Source: GCA-2730975 sp964576585 (GTDB lineage: Bacteria > Verrucomicrobiota > Verrucomicrobiia > Opitutales > Seribacteraceae). From it: 64,000 bases of DNA. The translations under genes were made by a program, and so were the position numbers. The stretch spans positions 3,071-67,070 of the forward strand of contig CAZNWO010000003.1 of the NCBI GenBank assembly GCA_964576585.1, read 5' to 3'. The notes beneath the pieces are model-generated. The model had not been told where the DNA came from and searched no databases. It saw only the letters and a program-made list of their open reading frames with translations. This document shows positions 44,101-56,100 of this stretch, one piece after another (the first letter of the stretch is position 1; each line of letters starts with the position of its first letter).

Positions 44101-47100
44101 CCTGAAATTGAGGATGGCGCGTAGGATTCACGGTTGTCCAACCCCGGAGGCAAGCCGGAAAAGTCATAGGTTATCCCAAAGCCGGCATTTGCCGACGTTG
44201 AGAAGGGCTGGCCATAGGTTGCTGTGGTATTGGTCGGGACGTTTATTGAAGGCGACTGTACTACGGCTTGGGTCCCCTGCCTGGCCGTCCAGACCGTTGG
44301 CGCCGGGACGTGCAGCCCTCCGTTTAGGTACAAGGCATGTACTTCGTCCCAACCCAAGCTCCTGCCGTACAAGCGCACGTCGTCGATTCGTCCCTTGTAG
44401 TATTGACTGTTCGAGCTTACGTTCTCGGGATTGACTCCGATATTCAGGGGAGCCGTCGTGTTGATGCCCAAGGCACCATTCACCGTGACCTGCTGGCTCA
44501 AAGTGCCGTCCAGGTAGGTCGTCGCAAAGCCGCCGTTTCCGTCATTTGTTCCTACGACGTGAACCCACTTGTCCCAAGCCGACAAGAAGGCGTCGCCTAC
44601 ACCATCGTTGGTGTTACCGCCTTCATGGAAGCGATGGTGAATGCGACCCCGTGTTCCATGGTTCGAGTCGCCGAGCCAGAAGCAATAGTTTCTTCCTTGG
44701 CGACCAAAGATTCCCGTCCAGTACTCGTTGTTTTTCTCAGGATATATCCAGAAGGAGACCGAGTATTGACTAAGGTGCAGGGCGGAGTCGTTTGACTTGA
44801 CCACCCGATCGTTGTCGCCGTCGAAGCGATAGGCCGTACCAATGACTCCGGGAACGCTTTGAGGATTGCCGGTAATTGCTCCGTTCAAGCCAAGGGGGCC
44901 CGAGTCCTTGGCAACCGTGGTGCCGTTAACTTCATCGAATTTGTAGTGAAGAACCAAACCTGTGCTGGAAACTCCGTCAGGGGAACGAATTGTCTGCCCT
45001 CCGGATGTGTTCATTATACCCTGCGCAACGTTTCCGGGAGCCAGCAGAGCAATGCGTCCACCGCCTCCGGCACCGCCCGTCGATACTCCTCCCAAGGCAT
45101 CGCCTCCCTTGGCGTACAGCTTGCCGTTGTTGGTGATGTTCTTGGCCTCGATGCGTATGGAACCTCCTGAGCCTCCTGCTCCCGATCTGTCCCCGGTGAA
45201 GAGACCATGTCCTCCGTTTACCGAAAGAATTCCGTTGGCTCCGATCGTGACGTTTCCGTCGGCTTTCAAGCCTATTGCTCCACCTCCGCCTCCTGAATTG
45301 CCCGTCCCTCCCTCGGCATGACCTGCTCCCGAGCCTCCAATCAGGCTCGATATAATCTCGTCGCCGTAGGTAGATCCCGGAGTTCCACTCAATAGGCCTC
45401 CGGTTCCTTTCCCACCGTAGCTGCCGCCACCGTTCGAACGCATGGTCTCGAACCCGCGACCGCCTCCGGGCCCTAGTCCATCAAGAGCGGGGTGCTCGTT
45501 GGAGGTGACGTTGTCGGCTGCTCGACCGGAATCCCAACCGCCCGGTCCGGCTCTACCCGAGTAGACGCCCTGTGAACCGGATGACCCGTTCAGGGATAAA
45601 GCGGAGTCAATGACGATGTTTCCGGTTGCATTGAGCTGAAGCGAGTTGCGACCCAGTATCACCACCGCAACGCCGGAGCCTAGGTTGATGGAATCGAACT
45701 GGAACGTGCAGACTCCGTATCCGTAACGAGTACTATCCTTTGCGGCGAAAGTCATATTCTTGACGATCCCCGCGCCTTTAGCACCGGAACTGTGCGACCA
45801 TGATCCGCCCGTGTCGAAGGTAAGGGTGCCTGAATTGAAGCTCAGGTCTCCCCCTGAAGGTGACTTCGGGCCAACGTAAACGTTCCCCGGCAAACCGGGA
45901 AATCCTTCGGCAATTCCCTTTCCACCGTTAACGTTGATTAGGCCTCGAACTATATTCCCGTCTGAAATGATCGCTACTCGACCTCCTCCTCCTCCGCCAC
46001 CTACGCTTGCTCGATAGCGTTGTCCGGTTTCCCTCGGATCCTGACCTGCGGCATCGCCTCCCCGTGCTTCCAGGACGCCGAGGTTGGATACGTTTGCGCC
46101 TTCGATCCTGATGGAGCCACCCGAGCCCGCTCCACCGGTGCGGTAGGCTCCTTGGTTGGGATTCACGAAGATGGTGCCCCCGTTCATGGAAATCGTGATT
46201 TCAGGTGCGATGGATACGTCTCCCTTGGCGATGATTTCGATAGCTCCGCCACCGCCACCGGCTTCTCCACCATTTCCACCTCCCCCGCCTGATCCTCCAA
46301 TCAGGAAGTCGAGCGCTCCCGAGCCATAGGTTAAGCCGCTGGGACCACGGTCGCCTTGACCGCCTTCGCCCGCATGAGATGCCCCGCCACCGGTGAGCCA
46401 AGTCTTGTAACCTCTGCCGGGGCCTTGGTTGCCGGGGTAGCCACCAAGTACTCCCCATCCTATTCTGTTGCTGGTTTCCGGGTTGTTGCCGAAATAGGCA
46501 TCGTGGCCGTCGACATAAGTTGCTCCGGGTACCAATGGATTATTGAGAACCTGTGCTCCGGAAAAGCTTTTTTCTATGGTTACGTTTCCTTCGCTTTTCA
46601 GGGAAAGGGAATTTCTCCCCTCGAGGATTACGTTTTCCAAGTTGGAACCAATGAACAGGTCGTCGCTGAAATTAAAGTGGGCTACTGTAATGGGCCAAGA
46701 GCTTCCGTCTTGGGCGAAGTAGGTCGATGAGCTAAAGTTCGCGTCGAGAACTTTCGCCTCTCCTGCTCCCTTGTTCCAGAAGATGCCCGATCCCGAGCCG
46801 ACCTCGTCGATGCCGGTGTGAATCCTGAGAACCCCTTGATCGAATCTCTTGGTATTAAATGATAGAGGTCCGGACCAAGCCTCGCCTGCAGAGTTTTCTG
46901 CCCTGAAACGCATGAAGTAGGTTTCTCCACTGTCCAAGGAGGCCAGTTGCGCTTCGAATGAACCTTGGTTGATCTTGCCCAAGTCGAGCGAGCTTTCCCA
47001 TTGCGACGCGTTTAAGTCACCATCAGTTTTGCCGTAATGGACGTAAACGGTTGGCGTTTCTCCACCAGTGGAGTTTAGGTCTCCCAGGATGGTGGCGGTC

Positions 47101-50100
47101 CTGCCCGTCAGGTCTTTCGTTCCCAAGGCGAATACGGTTGCGATTGCGGGAGATGCTGAGGAATTCAGGTTAAGGGTCGAGGATGCGGTGCCTTTTGCGT
47201 TTTTCGCTACGATGGTCACGGCAAATTGACCGGTTGCGTCAGGTGTGCCCGTGACTTCGCCCGTGGCTATGTTCAGCGATGCCCACGCAGGCAGGTTCGT
47301 CGCATTGTACTCGCTTGCCGGGGGGGTGGAGCGAATCAGGTAGGTGAAAGGCACGTCCTTCGCGACGCTGGCGTTCATTTCGGCAGGCATTTGCGGGACG
47401 ATGAGGTATTCCAGCGTAGTGGACAGGAAGGTCGAGTCGGGTTTCTGGTTCAGGACGGAGTATCTTATCCATCGTCCGCCTCTTTCAACGGGAGAGATGC
47501 GAATCTCGTCGGCAGAACCATTGAGCGTTGGGCTACCCCCGATGCCTGAACCAAGGGTAACGGTTGATCCTGTTTGAGTGTCGAGAGGAGCGGAGGTTTT
47601 GGTGTCGTTCGCAAGCAGCACACCATCCAGATATAAAAGGATTTGGTCGGCGTTGTCGGAACCTTCGGGAACTACGGTCGCGACGTGATGCCATTGGTTG
47701 TCGTTGACGTTTGCGCTTGATTGGACGCCGCCCGAACCTGCTTGAGCGGTAAGGCCACCAAGGTTAAGGAAGAAGTCCCATTGGTTTGCGTTGCCACCCC
47801 AAGACGCGATTCCGCCTTGAAGCTCATTGGTCTTGATCCAAGCGGAAATTGTCCTTGCTCCGGGACCAAGAATTCCGGAATAGCCGTTGACGGCGACGTT
47901 GTCGTTCAATCCGTCGAAGACATAACCCAACCCGATTATGGAAGATGAGCCACTCGTGACTCCTCCGTTGCGAGTTCCGTTTCGGGAACCCGTCGACGAT
48001 TTTGCGGTCGGGTCGGGAGTTCCTTGGGATAGGTGCCATACGCCGTCGAAGTCGGTCCAAGTCGAGCCATCGTTACGGTAGGCCGGGGCAACCTTGTCGG
48101 ATTCGTTGCCCCAGTAGGCGGTGACGGTTTCGCTCGACGTCAGTTCGCTCAACTTTACCCACACGATCGATTCGCCAGAGGTATCCCAACGCTCGATTTC
48201 GTAAGGTAGTTCCTGAAGGTTAGGATCGATGAAACGCAAATCTCCTGCATTGGCTTGGTCGGCGAAGCTCGCATAGTCGAACCCGGCAATCTTGTCCGTC
48301 CCCATTCTTACCAAAAGTGGGAAGTTGCTGGTGGATCCTCCGAACCATTTGTCGTGAAGATAGGTCTCCATTGAGGTTATCTCCGTGGGAGTGAGCACTC
48401 GATCGAAGATCAGGACTTCCGCGACTTCACATTGCGAGAACTGATCGTTTGCGTTGCTGCCTCCCAAGGCAAGAAGGGTGGGCTTGTAGGCGGCGGGATT
48501 TGCACCTGTCTTGTTCGTGACGAGGGCGATGCGGTCTCGCCGCAACGTGGCAAGAGCCCCACTGGTCATGGTTCCCGCATGAAGGTGCCACTTGGCGTCA
48601 CCCTGGGCCGAGTCCGTTATCTCGCTTCCCGCCGTCCAGTGACCGGTTTTTTCCGAGCCAAAACCAAAGGCCCAGTTGGAGCCGATCGAACTGATCACTC
48701 GCTCGTTTCTCCCCCCCAAGTAGCGAGCGACTGACAGGATGGTGTACTCGGAAAGCATTGGGGCGAAATCAGTGCTTGAATGCAGTTGCGAATAACCGTC
48801 GAAACGAACGACTCGCAGCCCGCGTTCCTTGAGGTGGGCGACGAGCATGGGCTCTCCTCGAACCTTGTTCAGGTCATTACCATTGCCCGATTTGTCTTTC
48901 CAGATGGTAACTCTTTCGCTCGTCGAACCCGAGATTTCGTCTGCGGCAAGCCATAAGGCCAATCCGGGAAGCTCTGACGGAAGACCGCCTTGTACGGCTC
49001 CGGGAAAACCAATCTCGAGTTTTGCGGCAAATGCTCCAAGGTCGATTACGTTGATCTCCAAGTTGGCTTTGGTGCTTCCGTTGAGGTTGCTTGCATTCAC
49101 CTCCGCGGTAAATTTCCCCGCAACTTGGGCAGTTCCGGAAATTATTCCTGTGGCGGGATCGATGCTCAGGCCGGCAGGCAATTGGCTTGCGGTGAAGGAA
49201 GATGCATCCTCGGTAAGTACCTGATAGTTGATGGGCTTTCCTTTTTCGACGGAGACCGATTGTCCGGCAATTACCGTTGCCGGGCGGGAGGCGTCTCCGT
49301 TGCCCGAACCATAAACCCTAGATGCCTCGTCTGCCGTTAGGGCTATCGAGTATACTCTCAGGTCATCCAGTAAATCGGCAAAACGAGCATTGTCGAAGTT
49401 ACCCACGTAGCCAAGGAAGTCCGCGCTTTGTCCTGCCGTGACACCAATCTTTGAGCCGTTGAGGTAAAAGATCGTTTCACTTCCGCTTCCGACGGCAACC
49501 AGATGATTCCAGTCCGTGAAGTCGGGAGCGCTCAGGTCTGCCCCGGAGTCTACGAATCCTCCTTTGGGTATTAAAAATGCCCCAAGGTCATTGCTGCCGC
49601 TTTTCAGGAGTACATGAGAATCTTGTGCCCCTTTAAAGAGGCGCCGGGTGTTGGTGTTGTCGTCGAGTCCCTTGAACCAAACGGCAAGCGTCCAGTCCGT
49701 TCCCAAGCCAAGGCCTCCGTCTGCAATCTCCAAGCGTGCTGAAAACTGGTTGTCGGGGAACGAAAGGGCCCTGCCGAACTTGCCCGAGTCATCGAAAACC
49801 AGTCCGTTGGCCAAATTACCCGCAGGAGCTTGTGAAACTTTGTTGCTCGCAGTAGGTCCATCCTGATCATCAAAGGGGAAGTGGGAGATCAGGGATTCTT
49901 CCCTTACCAGCAACAAGCGATACTCTACAGTGTGATTCCCTTCTCCAAAGGCAATGCCCTTGCCATTGACGGCCGCCCCGGCGGGGAAGGAAAGGTTTAG
50001 GTCGCTTGGAGTTGAAGCGTCGTTTGGAGTAATCCCGAAGGTGTAGACTCCCTTGGATTCCTCCTTGAAGCCGGAAATCGAGCCTCCGGGAACCAATAGG

Positions 50101-53100
50101 TCGGATTGGTCGAATTGATTGACATCCACGGGAAAACCATTCTCGAGGAATTTAACGGTTACTGGAATCGGGAGTGAGAGGGAAGGCGTGGACTCGATTG
50201 CAGTGACGCGGGTGTCGAAGTCACCTCCGCCATTTCCGTAAAGTTGCAGGACTTCCGAGTCGTCGAGGGTCGCATCGTAGATTCGCATGTCATCTAGATC
50301 ACCCTTGAAGAAGGGCAGGCCATTAGTCTCGTTTGATCCCACCCAGAATTGCCTGTTGAGGGCAAGGGCATGCGTTCCCGCGAATGGAGTTTCGGCATCT
50401 CGAGAACCGTTTAGGTAAAAGATGGCTTTTTTGTTCTCCAGATCATAAACGAGCGCCACGTGATTCCATGTTCTCGGCTTGAGGACCGTTCCGCTCCAGA
50501 ACTCGTCTCCGGGGATGCCGGAAAGACCTCTTTGGTCGAGATTGGATGAATAGAGCACTAGGCGCCTCCTGATCGTCCGCAGGTTCACGTCGCCTGCCCA
50601 AAAGTCGTTGTTGATCAATGTTTGTTCTTCGTCGGCGGTAAAAAGGGACTCGGGTCGGGCCCAGAAGGAAATTGTCGCCGCCTTCAGTTCATTTGGCAGA
50701 CCCGCGACACTCATGGCTTGGGCGGCGGAACCCATCTTTAAGGCCTTGCCGAATTTCCCGTCTTCTTCCCAAGTGGCGCCGAGCATGGTGCCGTTGTCGT
50801 CTCCGCCTGCCGAGTCTTCAGCGACGTTGCCCAATCCCTCGTCGAATTTCCACCAGGCGACGATGTCGGATTCGCGTACGCGATGGGGGCGATAGTCGAT
50901 GGTGTGGCTCGCAGTTTCGTTCTTGCGGCCATAGGCGTTCGCAAACGATTCTGCTGGAGTAGTCACGGTTATGGTGGAGGGGAAGACGCTTGCATTCAGG
51001 TCGAAGGTAAAACTTTTCCCTCCCGAGCCGATAACCTGCTGGAAGTTGGATAGGTTGGCCCCGGTGACGCCCAAGTCGGAGGAGTCGAAGTCCGTCACAA
51101 GCTGGTTGAATTCGACTTTTACCGAGATGATGTCGTCGTCGGTTGGCGATTCCACGATAAAGCGAGGAGTTGGATTCAGGTCGCCGCCACCCTGTCCCCA
51201 GATGGCTCGAACCTCGGTCATATGAAGTGGGCGGCCGAAAATCCTAACGTCGTCGATTCGACCGTCGAAGATTCGGGAGGAATAGTCTCTGCCGATTCGA
51301 ATCCGATTGGTCGAGGTATCGAAGTTGAAAGTGTTTATGACGGAAGGCTCGCCATTGTGGTAGAGGGTTACCAGTTGCGCGACGGGGTCGAACACTCCTG
51401 CGACGTGGGCCCATTCGCGCAAGAAGACCCGATGGCCTGCCTCCTGCCTGTCCTGACCCGTCCAGGCGCTCATGCGTCGATAGCGGATGAAGAAGCTCCA
51501 GTCCCACCCTCCGTTGTCCGTGCAGAAGATGGCTTTTTCTCCACTGGTGCCGCCGTCCACGCTATCGGGATGAATCCATGCGGAAAAGGTTGCCCCGGTG
51601 GTTGTCGCCGTGTTTTGGTCAATCCGGAAGGGAACCAAGACGTACTGCCCGTTTATGTCTATGGCGTTTCCGAACTTGCCCGGAACGCGAGGAACCGGAC
51701 TCGATGTGAGAGCGTGTCTTTCTCGACCAGAGACGTCTTTTACGAATGATCCGTTGGTTTCGTCGAAGGTGTACCATGCAAGCAGGTCGTTTTCGACTGC
51801 GGTGACGATCCTGTAGTGGAACTCAGCGGAACCGGGTTGGTTGGCGGATCCATTGTAGTCGACGGCTCCTGCGGGTACGCCAACTCGTACAATAGCTGGA
51901 TCGCTGGTGGCATTTATCTCGACGTTGTAGGCGTTGCCCGTTCCCGTTGCTGCAAGACTGAGTACGTTTCCATGGGTGACGTTTAGATCGGAGGCATTAA
52001 AGTCCGATACCGCCACAGAATCCGCTCCTTCCACGAAAGATGTCGTAAGGGCGAGGGGATTGGATGCGACGGGGTTCGGTCCTTGGATTCTAGGAAGAAT
52101 TCCTCCATCTCCCGTGCTTCCGTTGTAGATTTGCGCGATTTCGGTAGCTGTCAGGGCTCTTCCGTAGATGCGGAAGTCGTCGAGCTCGAGCTTGGCTTGC
52201 CAACTCCCGCCCTGGGTATAGCTTCCGAGGAACAATCTGTGGTCTCCGCCGTCACCCCATTCCAGAAACCCCGTAGCGGGAGTCGATGCGGCCTTGGTTC
52301 CGTCCATATAGAGCGTTACCTCGGTTCCGTCGTAGGTCATCGCATGGTGTGCCCATCGACCGAGAATCGATCGCGATCGGGCGCTAGTCCAGGTTCCGCC
52401 CCTCCTGACGTAGGCGATGATTGTGTTTTGGTCTTCGTATTGAAGGCTGAACTGACCGTTTCGAGCGATCATACCATTGTCATCATCGTGGATTTTAGCC
52501 CAGACCGAGACGGTCATGTCCTTGGCGAGGGATATAATGTCCGAATCCGTCCACGCATAGCCGTCGGCAGGGAACGAAATGGCCTGCCCGAACTTGCCGG
52601 GCACCAAATTGACATTATTCGAAAGATTCCTGGTTTGGTTATCGGTAAGCGTGCCGCTCCAAGACGTGCCCAGTCGCATCTCGTCGACGTGCGATCCAAT
52701 GCCACCGGTTACACTGGATGCAGCTCCGTCGCCTCCCCAGATTTGAAGAAACTTGACCGGGTAAACGTCCTCGTCGAGGTTGTCTACGTCGATTCCATTC
52801 GTGCCCCCAACGGTCCATGAGGTTGGTTCGGTGGTGGGAAAGCTGTCTGCCGACGAGTAGGCTTGGGCCCATAGCTTGTCCAGTCCGTTGCCTTGCTTCA
52901 TCTTGACCACGATGAAGTAGTCTACCCCGGCACTGACGTTTTGTATCAAGACGGAGTCCTCGGAAACCCCTGATGCATTTCTGTAGCGGACGACTAGGTC
53001 GCGGTTGCTTCCGTTTTGCTTGAAGCCTGCCAGTGTTCCCCTGAGGTTGTTCCAAGAGGGGGTGCTGTTGCCATTGTATTCTGCGGAAACGAACCCGAAG

Positions 53101-56100
53101 AAAGTATTGAGCATTTCCGCGTGAACCCAGCGAATGATTCCCGTTTGATAGATTCCTGACTCTGCTTTCGACTTGCCGATTGTAAGAGCGGAGTCCCTTG
53201 CCAGACCGCGTTTTTGCCTATAGGAGGTGATGATTGATCCGGGTTGAGGAGCAAGAGGTGAATTCGAGGGATAGCCAAGGCCCGTGTTCCACCCCTTGAT
53301 CGTGTTGGTTCCTCCGCCCCATGTGTTTGCCGAACTGAAGCCAACGTGGGAGGGTGCTGTATGGGTTTGTCCCAGTAGGGAAGTGTTATGGGCATAGCCT
53401 TCGGCACCTTCGTACAAAAGTAGCTTGGACTCTTGGCTGAACTCCGCATGGAAATCGTGACCCGAACGATCCTTGGCTAAAATCATTCGTTCAACCCTGG
53501 CGGTGGAACCTCTCGACGTTTCGGTTGCGCTCGATGCGGCATTGGCGGGGATCGTCAAGTCGATGTCGCCGGTTATCGAGGTAGGATTAAGGTTGAAGGT
53601 GTACTTGGAGCCGGAACCCGAAAAATCACTGAGGGTAGCGGGACCTGAAATGGAGATGTCGGATGCCTCGAAACTCGTAACGGCTATTGGGTTTTCCCTT
53701 TTCGTGAAATTGACTTCCACGGGAATTGGGGAGGAGTTGGAAGTAACGGGAAAGCTGATCATCGGCGTAGGCAAGTCCCGACTGAGTTCGAAGCCGTTTA
53801 GGTCCACGTGACCGCCACCTGTCTTGGTCACCTTCAGATCGAAGTTGCCGCTGTTTGCGGCACTGATGGAAAAGTAGTTGGTTAAGCTGAGTATGATGGG
53901 TGGCGCAGTGGAAGCCACCTTCTGGGCATGGCTGCCTATAGACTCGTCCGTCCTGTTGGCATCAGAAATGGTCGCGCTGAAAGTTCCTCCGGAATTAGCT
54001 TGGGAATGATGATAGGTTTTGATCACGTAGTCTCCGGGGATTAGGTCTCCAAGGGTCAAGGTCATGACGCCATTGGAGTTTCTGAGAACCGAGTCTCTTA
54101 GCAGGTAACTTTGTTGTTTGTATGGCCCGCTGGTAATGGCACCGTAGTCTCGCCAATGGGTTTGTCCTTGCATGGTTACCTCGATCGTTCCATCTGTTGC
54201 GTTCGGGTTTGAGTAGGACTGCGTCTGAGGGTCTCCGTTGTCGGCGCTGGTGTTCCCCCATGGGTTGAATGGTTCGAATCCTTCTTGCAGCGGATGTGGA
54301 GCATGCTGGCTGAAGTCGACCTTCAGTATCGTATCTCCATAGCTGTGCCTCGGGGTAAAGAAGGTATGGTTCAAGTCCTCGAAGGGGTACCAGATAATGA
54401 GGCTTTCTTCGGCAGTTAGTTTTGGCCTGTGTTCGACCTTGATGGCGGCGGAGATGGACTTTTCGCCGAAGGTCGTGGTACCGGCTTCTTGATTGATGCT
54501 AATCGTCAAGGGTTTGGGCATGAAACTCGGGGTGACCTTGAAGGTGTATGACGATCCGGTCCCGTTGAAGTCTGAAATTGCTCCACCCTTTACGACGAGG
54601 TCTCCTTGGTCGAAGCCGGTCACCTCGATCGGGTTTCCGAATCGCTCGAAGTCAACGCGTACGGAGAAGGGTGATTTTGTGGCGGGGGAATCGACGACAA
54701 TTACCGGATGAGTACCGATGTCACCAAATCCTCCACCGTAAAGCGTGGCGACGTCTTCTTCGGAAAGAGATGCGTCGTAGACTCGGGTTTCGTCGATTAG
54801 TCCACTGAAGTCGTAGTTGGTAGTCGCATTCCAGGAGCCAATTCTTACGGGAGCCGTCTCGATGATGACGGAACTCGCTGCGCTAACGGGCATATGACCG
54901 ACTTGCTTCCCGTCGACGTAGATAAATCTCTCGTTGCCTTTCATGACCCCGACTATGTGTTGCCATGAGCCGATCCTACCCAAGTTGTCATTGGCGTTAA
55001 TCCTGTTGTTGGGTATTCCGCTCGGACCGACGTTAAAGCTGAAGGATCTGTTGGCGGTTCCAGCTGAATTTACGTCGTACCATAAAAGGACGGAATTATT
55101 GTCATTGGTGGAGCGGCAAAAGATTCCCCCGTCAAAAACATCCAAAGTGCTTCCCAACGCAGCCAATTTTATCCACGCGGCTATGGAGAAATCGCCATCG
55201 CCGTAGAGTCCCCTAAAAGCAGGAATTTCCGCATAGTCTCGGATTCCGTCCAAGGCCATCGCCTGCCCGAACTTCCCTACGGTTATGTGGGCGTCTCCCT
55301 TGAGTAGAGCAAAATTTTTCGCAGGGCCCACATCGGGCACGAAACTTTGGTTGGCTTCGTCGAAAGTCCATCGTGAGATCAAGTCTTCTTGACGGTGCAC
55401 CACAGGTTGGAACAGCGTCCTAAAAGAGGCTCCTTCCGTTGTGTAGTTCCGATCCTCGTTTAAGTTCCAAGCGGAACTAGGAGGGATGGAGACCAGAATT
55501 TCGTCAGCGTCCTGATTTGCGGTAACTTGGAAGGAATAGGAGTTGCCTGAGCCATTGAAGTCCGTGACCGTCCCGCCGATTGGCTTTACGTCCGATTGAG
55601 TGAAGCCCGATACGTTTCGATCCAGACCCGCATCAGAGAAGCTGACGTCGTAATTTACCTGTGAAAGGTTTACCGTTGCCGGACCAGTGATAAGGGGAGC
55701 GGTGCCCAAATCTCCAAAACCTTTTCCGTAGATGGACTCGACTTCCTGATCGGTTAGAGCGGTCGAATATATCCTGACGTCGTCTAGGATTTCGGCAAAT
55801 GCTTCGTCCGAGTCGTGGTTGCCAATCAAGTAGACGTCCGAAATCTCCTGCCTGTCCGAAGAGCCAACCATTATCCCGTCGATATAAAAGTAGGTGCGAC
55901 CACTTTTTCCGACAGCTGCAACATGATGCCAGTCGAGGTACTTTGTCGGTTCAAGCAGTGCTGTTGCACCCCCAGTCCTATAGCGAGACCATTCGGTCGC
56001 ATCGTTGCCGTCCAAGCTTCCAAGTCTGCGAGTGTAGCTGTTGGTGGAATAAGAACCGTAGTAAATGATCATGCGGTCCCAATCCTGTCCGTTTTGTTTG

